Below are positions 1-5,333 of a DNA stretch of 19,230 nt, piece after piece; the stretch's first letter is position 1; the number at the start of each line of letters is the position of its first letter. The notes below the pieces were generated by a model that was not told the origin of the DNA, made no database searches, and worked only from the letters and a program-made list of their open reading frames with translations. The stretch spans positions 1-19,230 of the forward strand of contig JBFLZY010000055.1 in assembly GCA_040755975.1 (NCBI GenBank). Direction: 5' to 3'. This DNA comes from JAIMBK01 sp040755975 (GTDB lineage: Bacteria; Bacillota; Desulfotomaculia; Desulfotomaculales; Nap2-2B). The translations under genes were made by a program, and so were the position numbers.

Positions 1-1
1 G

Positions 2-187
2 CTGAAAGGGGCAAAAATGGTTTTGCTCTCGCGCCGCGTCCGGGACGAGGTGGAGGAGCTGGCCAAAAAAATAACTTACCTGGAGCTTAGCGCCGGCAAA
101 GAGTTTTTTGACGAATTTGTCTCGGCGATGTTTCTGCCGCACACGGATTTATCCCTCTTCCCCTCCCTGGCCGGCCAAGGCGCCTGA
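2..187 (+). CDS. 3' end of an ASKHA-domain (RACo-like/DUF4445) protein, partial
   Basis: An open frame enters from the left edge and stops with TGA at 185-187, giving about 61 C-terminal residues. The tail reads LKGAKMVLLSRRV, then an amphipathic helix, then EFFDEFVSAMFLPHTDLSLF. This matches the end of the ASKHA-fold ATPases that reactivate corrinoid proteins (RACo/DUF4445 family), which close with an FxxEFxxAxFxPHTDLxxFP pattern. Family members reduce Co(II) corrinoid in an ATP-dependent step for methyl transfer, often in Wood-Ljungdahl or methyltransferase gene sets. The N-terminal 2Fe-2S and ATPase motifs lie outside the window, so the call rests on the tail alone. Confidence 0.6.
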   Translation: MKGAKMVLLSRRVRDEVEELAKKITYLELSAGKEFFDEFVSAMFLPHTDLSLFPSLAGQGA

Positions 188-202
188 GAAAGGATTGCTG
201 CG

Positions 203-230
203 GGGCGGGTCCTTCCCGCCCGCCCCATTT
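203..230 (+). terminator. Hairpin terminator after the ASKHA gene
   Basis: GGGCGGG (203-209), loop TCCTT, CCCGCCC (215-221) form a perfect 7-bp stem. It is followed by a C/T-rich stretch with TTT at 228-230 and lies 15 bases after the stop codon. The gene on the other strand ends at 275, so the site separates two converging genes. The T-tract is short, so efficiency is uncertain. Confidence 0.55.
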
Positions 231-274
231 CCTCCTTTCCAGAACTGAAATGGTTTGGACCGGAAGGTTCTGAT

Positions 275-619
275 TTACTCCAGATCCAGGCTGACTTTTA
301 AGGCCCGGTTCACTTCGCTTATCTTTTCTGCGGAAAGACTGCCCAGTTTCTTGACCAGGCGGGATTTGTCGATCGTGAGAATTTGCGCGGCGTTAACCGT
401 ACTTTCTCTTTCCAAACCGCCTTCCCCGGCTTTTAACCTGACGAGGAAGGGATAGGTTTTACCTCCGGCCGTGGTCACCGCCGCGATGATGACAGTAGGG
501 CTATACCTGTTGCCTACATCGTTCTGAACGATCACGGCGGGCCGGTAGCCCGCCTGTTCGCTGCCTCTCGCCGGGTTGAAGTCCACCAGGAAAACATCAC
601 CGCGCCTAACTTCGCTCAT
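275..619 (-). CDS. mazF: MazF/PemK-family endoribonuclease toxin
   Basis: This is a 114-residue protein of the MazF/PemK/NdoA family, the toxin of a type II toxin-antitoxin pair that cleaves mRNA at short sequence motifs. It opens with the family strand RRGDVFLVDFNP, followed by GSEQAGYRPAVIVQNDVGN and SPTVIIAAVTT, which carry the conserved Arg and the RPxxVxQND core of the active site. It ends with the usual TIDKxRL helix. The ATG at 619 was preferred over an ATG 45 bases upstream because the family starts just before RRGDV and a GAGGCGG ribosome site precedes it. The start overlaps the antitoxin stop by 14 bases, so the two are translationally coupled. Confidence 0.9.
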   Translation of the reverse strand: MSEVRRGDVFLVDFNPARGSEQAGYRPAVIVQNDVGNRYSPTVIIAAVTTAGGKTYPFLVRLKAGEGGLERESTVNAAQILTIDKSRLVKKLGSLSAEKISEVNRALKVSLDLE

Positions 620-842
620 GCCGGACCGCCTCAATCTGCGCTGAAAGGAACGCTTCGGCATCATTCCGGTTAACTTCCGCCCAGGCGGCGTATCCCTCCG
701 CCATCTCCTTTTCCAGCTCTTCCCGTTCGGCCCGGCGCAGGAGTTCGGCTACCGCGCCGCTCCTGGTAGTGGCCCATAGATGGGCCAGCCGGTCGAGGAC
801 GGCTAAAAGCGGCGACGGTAAACTAACTGTAATCTTGCTCAT
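606..842 (-). CDS. Ribbon-helix-helix (CopG/MetJ-type) antitoxin
   Basis: The product is 78 residues. The first strand, MSKITVSLPSPLLAVLDRLA, has the alternating pattern of a ribbon-helix-helix DNA-binding domain. A second helix with TTRSGAVAELLRRA and an acidic C-terminal tail that would bind the toxin follow. It lies directly upstream of mazF with a 14-base overlap, as antitoxins usually do. The start is the ATG at 842, preceded by GGGAGGT at the right spacing. A longer open frame reaches 926, but its extra residues do not resemble the family and include the promoter. It presumably neutralises MazF and represses its own promoter, as is known for RHH-MazF pairs. Confidence 0.85.
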   Translation of the reverse strand: MSKITVSLPSPLLAVLDRLAHLWATTRSGAVAELLRRAEREELEKEMAEGYAAWAEVNRNDAEAFLSAQIEAVRHERS

Positions 843-862
843 TGACGATACCTCCCGGTTCA

Positions 863-892
863 ATGTTATCATACCAGAAGGCATAACGTCAA
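863..892 (-). promoter_or_regulatory. Probable promoter of the antitoxin-mazF operon
   Basis: Read on the minus strand, TTGACG (892-887) and TAACAT (868-863) are separated by 18 bases, just upstream of the antitoxin ribosome site and start at 842. The -10 box matches the consensus at 4 of 6 positions. The leader would be very short. Confidence 0.45.
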
Positions 893-951
893 TCATACTT
901 GAATTCCTCCGCTTGCTTTGAGGCACGCGAACCAGGCAATGGAGAGTTGAA

Positions 952-1005
952 GAGGCGAGAGGTTAGAAGGGGGAACTTCAAATCCCACTTCCAACTTCTC
1001 ACCTC
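952..1005. repeat. Imperfect inverted repeat downstream of tatA
   Basis: A 23-base left arm (952-974) and a 23-base right arm (983-1005) agree at 19 of 23 positions around an 8-base loop. Two of the four mismatches become G-U pairs in the minus-strand RNA. The right arm contains TCCCACTTCCAACTTCTCAC, repeated exactly at 1293-1312. In the minus-strand transcript this long hairpin lies just after the tatA stop codon, where it could end or protect the message, though no T-run follows. Confidence 0.7.
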
Positions 1006-1040
1006 CCGCTGCTCACTTGCGCCGCTGGTTCTGGGTTAAA

Positions 1041-1262
1041 TCAGGCTTCTTTTGGCCCGTGGACAGCCGTCCCGGGCGCTTGCGTTTCTTTTTCCTGGTT
1101 TATTTCCGCCTTTAATTCTTCTTTGGCGCTGCTGGAGGCCTTACGGAATTCCCGCAGCCCCTTCCCCAGTGCCTGGCCTACTTCCGGCAGTTTCGCCGGG
1201 CCGAAGATCACCAGGGCAATGATCAGGATCAGAATTAACTCCCAGGGTCCGATGCCAAACAT
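1041..1262 (-). CDS. tatA: Twin-arginine translocase subunit TatA
   Basis: The 73-residue protein has the TatA/TatB layout: a short N-terminus (MFGIGPWE), one membrane helix (LILILIIALVIF), the invariant FGP hinge (FGPAKLPEVG), an amphipathic helix (ALGKGLREFRKASSS) and a charged tail. TatA oligomers form the passage for folded twin-arginine substrates in the cytoplasmic membrane. The start at 1262 follows GGGGGGAAG and gives the usual N-terminus; the longer frame to 1319 would add 19 unrelated residues. The gene follows tatC after a 53-base gap filled by a repeat. Gram-positive minimal TatAC systems use one bifunctional TatA, and no TatB is visible here. Confidence 0.93.
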   Translation of the reverse strand: MFGIGPWELILILIIALVIFGPAKLPEVGQALGKGLREFRKASSSAKEELKAEINQEKETQAPGTAVHGPKEA

Positions 1263-1292
1263 TTTTATCTTCCCCCCTCGAGATTTTAAAAT

Positions 1293-1327
1293 TCCCACTT
1301 CCAACTTCTCACATCTCACATCTCAAT
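1293..1327. repeat. Second copy of a 20-bp intergenic repeat, with CTCACAT tandem
   Basis: TCCCACTTCCAACTTCTCAC at 1293-1312 is identical to 983-1002, so direct copies flank tatA. It runs into a short tandem of CTCACAT. On the minus strand the tandem supplies the last codons and the TGA stop of tatC. AG-rich or CT-rich dispersed repeats of this kind are, from memory, common between genes in Peptococcaceae. Confidence 0.75.
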
Positions 1328-2056
1328 TGAGCCGGGGATTGGGCGCAGGCGGTACACCGCCCGGGTGACGAGGATGCTCACTTCGTACAGCAGGACCATC
1401 GGGCCGGCCAGCAGCAACTGGGAGATCACATCCGCCCCGGGGGTGAGCACCGCCGCCAGGATAAAGATGGTCAACAGGGCATATTTCCGCTTTTTCACCA
1501 GCAAGCCCGGGGTGATTAAACCGATCCGGGCCAGGACGAAAGCGGCCAGGGGCAGCTGAAAGACCAGGCCGAAGGGGAGGAAAAACGCCAGCAGAAAAGA
1601 GACGTACTCCCGCACGGTAATCATCGGCTGCAGCCCGCCCGCCGCCAGGACCAGCAGAAACTTCAAGACCAGGGGAAACACGGTGAAATAGGCAAAGGCC
1701 ACTCCCCCCGCAAATAAGCAGACGGACAGGGGGAACAGGACGAAGACCATGACCTTTTCCCGGCGGGTCAGGGCGGGCAGGACAAAACCGATCGCTTGCG
1801 CCGCCAGGACGGGAAAGGACAGCACAAACCCGGCCAGGAGGCTGATTTTCACCCGGGTGAAAAAAGCCTCGCCCACCCGCGTCGCGATCACCGGCACCTG
1901 TAATTCGATCAGAGGCCTGGTTACCGAAGCCAGCATTTGTTCGCCGAAGGCAAAGAAAGCGATCAGGGAGCAGGCTGCTACGGTTGCGCCGGATACAAGC
2001 AGCGTTTTTCTCAGCTCAGCCAGGTGTTCATTCAGGGGCATCTCCCGGGAGTTCAC
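1316..2056 (-). CDS. tatC: Twin-arginine translocase subunit TatC
   Basis: This 246-residue polytopic membrane protein is the Tat signal receptor. It begins with the family signature MPLNEHLAELRKTLL (the conserved HLxELRxR box) and has about six hydrophobic segments. The cytoplasmic and periplasmic loops include FFTRVKISLLAGFVLSFPVLAAQ and the F-L-P-P-like LPALTRREK. The annotated start is a GTG at 2056 that overlaps the cytochrome b stop as GTGA, with GGGAGG 8 bases upstream. An in-frame ATG at 2041 would remove five residues and is equally possible. Translational coupling to the Tat-dependent ferredoxin operon suggests the translocase is made together with its substrate. Confidence 0.93.
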   Translation of the reverse strand: MNSREMPLNEHLAELRKTLLVSGATVAACSLIAFFAFGEQMLASVTRPLIELQVPVIATRVGEAFFTRVKISLLAGFVLSFPVLAAQAIGFVLPALTRREKVMVFVLFPLSVCLFAGGVAFAYFTVFPLVLKFLLVLAAGGLQPMITVREYVSFLLAFFLPFGLVFQLPLAAFVLARIGLITPGLLVKKRKYALLTIFILAAVLTPGADVISQLLLAGPMVLLYEVSILVTRAVYRLRPIPGSIEM

Positions 2057-2952
2057 GTGACCCGCCTCCCGGACCCTTCCAGGCTCGCCCGGCCGGGCAC
2101 CGCCGGTTCAACCGGTTTAACTGCCGCTGCTCCCGGTTCAACTGCCGCCGTCCCCGCACCGGCTCCCGCCGCCTCCGGACCGATTCCCGTCCCTTCCGCG
2201 GTTTCCCCAATTCCCCTGGGTCCGGCAGCTCCTTCCGTTTCCCCGGCTCCCCCGGCTGCTTTAGCCCCCGTTCCTGCTGTTTTCTCCACCAGGCGCCGGT
2301 ACCACAGGGGGTGCCGGTGCCGGACGTACGCCAGGCCCACCTTGCCCGTAAACATCCCCCAGAGCAAGGGGCGGTTGGCCTTGAAGAGAAAGGCGGCCAG
2401 GTGAGCAGCGATGCCGAAAATCAGCAGAAAAGTGGCCAGGGTATGCAGGTCGGTAACGTAAATCAGGATGTTGCCGGAAAAACTTACGCCCGGCAGGTTT
2501 TTGATTACCTTGACGATCCCGGTAAGGATCAGGATCAGGAGCCAGAAGGTAATGTAGGCGTAGGCCAGCCGCTGTTCGGCCAGGAACTTGTCGCTGGGCG
2601 GCTCTTTGCCGCCGGTCAGCATAGCTTTGATGATCCGCCAGGATTCTTTGACGTCTCCGCGGCGCGGGAGGATACCGTACTCCTTCCGGACCAGGTGGAA
2701 AATCACGTGAAAAGCCGCCGCGAACATCAAGACTGCTGCCGCCGCGTAATGGACAACCAGAGTTATGGAGAAGTCGCCCGACCACCCGAGACCCGGAATT
2801 TTATCCACCATATAGCGGCGGTAGATGGGCATCTGGCCGAAGCCGCTGAAGATGAGCACAATGGTGGAAAGCGCAATGGTCCAGTGGGCGAACAGGACCG
2901 GCCACCCGTGCCGCCGGACCTTGCCTTCCCGGGCTAAGATTTTATCCGCCAT
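2053..2952 (-). CDS. Cytochrome b, formate dehydrogenase gamma (FdnI)-like
   Basis: This 299-residue membrane protein has four hydrophobic segments and histidines placed as in di-haem cytochrome b subunits of formate dehydrogenases and Ni-Fe hydrogenases. H23 lies in helix 1 (LFAHW), H68 in helix 2 with H82 and H86 following (HYAAAA, FHVIFH), and H170 and H184 in the last helices (TDLHTLATF, IAAHLAAF). Such subunits carry electrons from an exported ferredoxin to quinone or another membrane acceptor. It overlaps the ferredoxin stop by 11 bases and tatC by 4. Residues from about 215 to 299 form an unusual soluble tail of A, G, P and E that family members normally lack. Confidence 0.85.
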   Translation of the reverse strand: MADKILAREGKVRRHGWPVLFAHWTIALSTIVLIFSGFGQMPIYRRYMVDKIPGLGWSGDFSITLVVHYAAAAVLMFAAAFHVIFHLVRKEYGILPRRGDVKESWRIIKAMLTGGKEPPSDKFLAEQRLAYAYITFWLLILILTGIVKVIKNLPGVSFSGNILIYVTDLHTLATFLLIFGIAAHLAAFLFKANRPLLWGMFTGKVGLAYVRHRHPLWYRRLVEKTAGTGAKAAGGAGETEGAAGPRGIGETAEGTGIGPEAAGAGAGTAAVEPGAAAVKPVEPAVPGRASLEGSGRRVT

Positions 2953-3958
2953 GTTCCTCGTCCCCCTTCATGGTTTTATAGGCGGTATAGCCGGCGAGGA
3001 CGGCGCCGGCTACCGGAGCGGCCAAAAGCGCGCCGACCAGGCCGTTGACCGTGTCCAGGGGGTTGCCGACATCCTCAGGCAGCCCGGGAAATCCCGGGGC
3101 CACAGGGTTGGGCTGCTTTGCCTTCTGGGCCAGCAGTTGCTGGTGGATTTTGTTAAAAGGTGCCGGTGACACGTAAAAGGTTGACGTGCCGCCGTTTTCT
3201 TTGTCGCCGTACAGGTAGCCGTTGATTTCCCGGGCGCGCTTGCGCGCCTGCGTTCGTATTTCCTCCTTCTCGCCGAAAGCAATTGCTCCCCGTGGACAGG
3301 CTTCCACGCAGGCCGGCGTCCCCCCTTTTTTTACCCGGTGGTAACACAGATCGCACTTGTACATGACCCCGGCTCCCAGGTAACCGGGGGCCAGTTTCAT
3401 GTACAGGCCCACCCCGGCCTGCCGCGCCGGGATTCCCCACGGGCAGACGTCCCGGCATTTGGCCCCGCCCAGGCACAGGTCGGGGTTGATGACGACCGGC
3501 CCTTCGGGTGTTTTGCCCTGGGCGCCGAAGGGGCACAGGTTGGCGCAGGGGGGGTTGTCACAGTGCATGCACCGGCGGGGAATGTAGACGTCCACCGGCT
3601 TGCCGCCGTGCTCGACCCGGGCGTGCTGTACAAAGGTCCAGTTATAAGGGGTGAGCCTGGTGGTCAGCTCCTTTTTGTCCTGCCAGTCTTCCTTAATTTT
3701 TCTGGGCCAGTAGAAAGGGATTTCTTCCGCCGGGGCCGGGCGGGGAAACTTGAAAGCGTTTTCCCGCCGGCACGCGTCGACGCACCGGGGCACCGGCAAG
3801 TCCCGGCAGCCGTCGCACCGGGTTAAATCGTAGAAGGTCCCCCGGGGACTGACCGCGGCCGCCCGGGCCGGTTTCCCCAGACCGGCCAGGACCAGCCCGC
3901 CGGCAATCCCCGCGGCCGCTGAACGTTTGAAAAACTCCCGCCGCGAAATTCCGGACAC
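2942..3958 (-). CDS. Tat-exported four-cluster ferredoxin subunit (FdnH/HybA-like) with C-terminal anchor
   Basis: The 338-residue protein starts with a twin-arginine signal (SRREFFKRSAAAGIAGG, cleavage near ARA at 31-33). Cys groups follow at 48/51/59/63, 130/133/138/142, 162/168/172 and 202/205/217/221, the layout of FdnH, HybA and related electron-transfer subunits. A hydrophobic helix near residues 305-327 would anchor it on the outer face of the membrane beside the cytochrome b. In the third group the expected second Cys is Gly165 (CLGGAKC), leaving three visible ligands, so this site may hold a 3Fe-4S or modified cluster. The start is GTG at 3958 with AAAGGAGG upstream. No molybdopterin or hydrogenase subunit lies next to it. 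Confidence 0.88.
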   Translation of the reverse strand: MSGISRREFFKRSAAAGIAGGLVLAGLGKPARAAAVSPRGTFYDLTRCDGCRDLPVPRCVDACRRENAFKFPRPAPAEEIPFYWPRKIKEDWQDKKELTTRLTPYNWTFVQHARVEHGGKPVDVYIPRRCMHCDNPPCANLCPFGAQGKTPEGPVVINPDLCLGGAKCRDVCPWGIPARQAGVGLYMKLAPGYLGAGVMYKCDLCYHRVKKGGTPACVEACPRGAIAFGEKEEIRTQARKRAREINGYLYGDKENGGTSTFYVSPAPFNKIHQQLLAQKAKQPNPVAPGFPGLPEDVGNPLDTVNGLVGALLAAPVAGAVLAGYTAYKTMKGDEEHGG

Positions 3959-3998
3959 TTTTTTGCCTCCTTTCCAGTGTTTTTGCCGATAAACTGCG

Positions 3999-4054
3999 CG
4001 GGGGCGGGGGCAACTTTTCTGCCCCCTACCCCATTAGGGTAAGGACCGCCCCCG
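3999..4054. other. Three-way-junction-like RNA fold in the ferredoxin leader
   Basis: An outer stem CGGGGGCGG (3999-4007)/CCGCCCCCG (4046-4054) of 9 perfect pairs encloses two hairpins: GGGCA/TGCCC (4008-4012/4020-4024) and TACCC/GGGTA (4027-4031/4037-4041). Two more hairpins lie upstream in the minus-strand leader, at 4059-4076 (7 pairs, one bulged G) and 4133-4152 (7 pairs, loop GTGAAA on the plus strand). I could not match them to a known riboswitch. The second inner hairpin coincides with an operator-like palindrome, so protein binding to DNA is an alternative reading. Confidence 0.45.
4027..4041. promoter_or_regulatory. CsoR/CstR-like operator copy 1
   Basis: TACCCCATTAGGGTA is a 15-base palindrome with arms TACCC/GGGTA. 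It shares its core with the copy at 4169-4184, differing by one extra T at the centre. It lies inside the likely leader of the minus-strand ferredoxin operon. Confidence 0.5.
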
Positions 4055-4168
4055 TTTGCCCGGCTGTTAGCCCGGGATCCGGCTTTACAAGAAGGTGCCG
4101 GGGAGCCGGGTGCTGGCTGCGGCTCAGGGCCACTGGCGGGTGAAACCGCCAGTTCCTTACCTTGCTAA

Positions 4169-4184
4169 ATACCCCATAGGGTAT
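4169..4184. promoter_or_regulatory. CsoR/CstR-like operator copy 2
   Basis: ATACCCCATAGGGTAT is a 16-base palindrome with perfect 6-base arms. The TA-C/G-tract-TA design is that of class I operators of the CsoR family (copper-sensing CsoR and persulfide-sensing CstR). It lies just downstream of the predicted minus-strand -10 box, over the expected transcription start, a typical repressor position. Confidence 0.6.
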
Positions 4185-4193
4185 GCTGTTTAT

Positions 4194-4222
4194 AACTTAC
4201 CACGGGGAAATCACCCTGTCAA
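4194..4222 (-). promoter_or_regulatory. Probable promoter of the ferredoxin-cytochrome b-tatCA operon
   Basis: On the minus strand, TTGACA (4222-4217) is followed after 17 bases by TAAGTT (4199-4194), with TATAAA close behind at 4194-4189. The -35 box is perfect and the -10 weak. Transcription would start near 4187, giving a leader of about 230 bases with several hairpins. Confidence 0.5.
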
Positions 4223-4380
4223 TGCCTTTTTTACCAGAAAGCCTTTATTTTTTACGAGCAAATTTTCCATTTTGCCACCTTTTCTCTCTCTTTTCTTTGC
4301 TTGTTAGGTTTCCGTTCCTCTCCCGCTAGGATCCGGCAGGTAGCCCTCGAAAAAATTTTCTTCCGCGAGACCTTTTTATC

Positions 4381-4409
4381 TTGACAAAACGGGACACTTA
4401 TAATAAGTT
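4381..4409 (+). promoter_or_regulatory. Probable promoter of the tusA-hdrA-dsrE2 operon
   Basis: TTGACA (4381-4386) precedes TAAGTT (4404-4409) by 17 bases, the same pair of boxes and spacing as the opposing promoter at 4222-4194. A perfect TATAAT at 4399-4404 is only 12 bases from TTGACA and may be the true -10 with a poor -35. The start would fall near 4411-4416. The stretch 4230-4380 before it is T-rich and shows no gene. Confidence 0.55.
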
Positions 4410-4422
4410 AGAGGAAGAACAA

Positions 4423-4438
4423 ATACCACTACCGGTAT
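4423..4438. promoter_or_regulatory. CsoR/CstR-like operator copy 3
   Basis: ATACCACTACCGGTAT has the outer frame ATACC-N6-GGTAT, identical in arms and spacing to the copy at 4169-4184, though the centre differs. It begins about 7-12 bases after the likely tusA transcription start. A second overlapping inverted repeat, CTACC-N6-GGTAG, lies at 4429-4444. Confidence 0.45.
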
Positions 4439-4489
4439 AGGTAGTAAATAAAGAGGATAAAGAAAAATGATTTCAGGAGGGAGACAAAG

Positions 4490-4744
4490 ATGACCCAGGA
4501 AGAGCTGAAAAACGTGAAGGTGAGCAAGGTTGTCGACGCGCGGGGGACTTCCTGCCCCGGCCCCATTCTGGCGGCCAAAAAGTCCATCGGGGAAATTCAA
4601 ACGGGGGAAGTGATGGAGGTCCTTTCCTCCGACCCCGGCACCAAAAAGGACATCCCGGCCTGGACGAAAAAGACCGGGCACGAATTTCTCGGCCTGCTGG
4701 AAGAAGCGGGGTACTGGAAGCTGTACGTGAAAAGGATGAAGTAA
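4490..4744 (+). CDS. tusA: TusA/SirA-family sulfur carrier
   Basis: The 84-residue protein carries the TusA signature VVDARGTSCPGPILAAKKSI, with the reactive Cys at residue 23 in a CPGP motif, and the later SSDPGTKKDIPAW segment. TusA-fold proteins carry sulfur as a persulfide on that Cys and hand it to partners in thiouridine synthesis, molybdopterin synthesis or sulfur oxidation. A strong AGGAGGG site precedes the ATG. It is the first gene of an operon with HdrA-type flavoproteins and a dsrE2 gene, which favours a role in sulfur-based energy metabolism over tRNA modification. The promoter and a CstR-like palindrome lie directly upstream. Confidence 0.93.
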   Translation: MTQEELKNVKVSKVVDARGTSCPGPILAAKKSIGEIQTGEVMEVLSSDPGTKKDIPAWTKKTGHEFLGLLEEAGYWKLYVKRMK

Positions 4745-4745
4745 A

Positions 4746-5333
4746 ATGGCCGCCAGAACGGAAGAAACCGGAGAAAAGGATTTTTCGCCCGGCGGCAACG
4801 GTTTTGCGCCCGGAGCCGCGCCCCGGATCCTGGTCTTTTCCACCAATAACATTTCCGATCCGGGCATTGATCTGGTGGGGAGCAACCACCTGCCTTATTC
4901 CCCCGGCGCCCTGGTGATCAGCCTGCCCTGCACCAGCGGGATCCGGCCGGCCTGGATTTTGTACGCCATCGAAAAGGGTTTTGACGGTGTTTTCATTGCC
5001 GCCGACGGCGAGGAATGTGCCTACCTGGCGGACTGCACGCAGCGCGCGGCCCGGATTTTTGAACAGGCGCAGGACCTTCTCCGGGAGCGCGGCTACGCCC
5101 CGGAAAGAGTGCGCATGGCGGCCATCTGTTCCGTCTGTGCGGAGCCTTTCGCCGGCCAGATGAGAGATTTCGCCCGGGCGCTGCAAAAAATCGGCCCGGG
5201 CGAAGGAGCGGATCCTGCCGGCGGACCGGGTGAGCAGAGCGAACGAAGCGGGCAAGGCGGCAGCGGCGGGCAAAGCGGCAGCGGCGGCAGCGGCGGCAGC
5301 GGCGGGAAAGGCGGTGCCGGAAATGGATTATGA
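4746..5333 (+). CDS. FlpD/MvhD-like hydrogenase iron-sulfur subunit family protein
   Basis: Residues 27-152 resemble the FlpD/MvhD family (ILVFSTNN, IDLVGSNHLPY, AWILYAIEKGFDGVFIAADGEECAY, LLRERGYAPERVRMAAI). These are small subunits that pass electrons from hydrogenase or formate dehydrogenase to HdrA. The usual N-terminal Cys-x-x-Cys after the first strand is replaced by STNN; remaining Cys are 62, 91, 97, 128 and 131, the last two as CSVC, so the cluster site is altered. The last 35 residues are a Gly/Ser tail (GGSGG repeats) encoded by a short tandem repeat that runs into the next gene. It starts one base after the tusA stop. It probably docks onto the HdrA encoded next. Confidence 0.7.
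   Translation: MAARTEETGEKDFSPGGNGFAPGAAPRILVFSTNNISDPGIDLVGSNHLPYSPGALVISLPCTSGIRPAWILYAIEKGFDGVFIAADGEECAYLADCTQRAARIFEQAQDLLRERGYAPERVRMAAICSVCAEPFAGQMRDFARALQKIGPGEGADPAGGPGEQSERSGQGGSGGQSGSGGSGGSGGKGGAGNGL
5251..5317 (+). repeat. GCGGCAGCG tandem repeat at the flpD-like/hdrA junction
   Basis: GCGGCAGCG occurs three times back to back at 5275-5301 and once more at 5257-5265, within a larger near-duplicate (5251-5269 and 5269-5287). In the upstream gene it reads as a Gly/Ser tail; in the frame of the following gene it reads as an Ala-rich stretch with Gly-Lys. Such tracts arise by replication slippage. Confidence 0.85.

Noticed and set aside
1937..2937. Long plus-strand open frames rich in Pro, Ala and Arg opposite tatC and the cytochrome b
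   Set aside because: They are antisense shadows of well-supported membrane protein genes in GC-rich DNA and show no family motif or ribosome site.
4059..4165. GGTGCC, GCCACTG and GGTGAAA pieces reminiscent of a cobalamin riboswitch
   Set aside because: They are not in the right order on one strand and the B12-box context is missing, so it was not called.
4095..4307. A 70-codon plus-strand frame in the divergent control region
   Set aside because: It covers the operator palindrome, the opposing promoter and T-rich DNA, and lacks a ribosome site.
4376..5273. Two minus-strand frames covering tusA and the flpD-like gene
   Set aside because: They run against clear TusA and FlpD motifs and through the tusA promoter; no plausible product.
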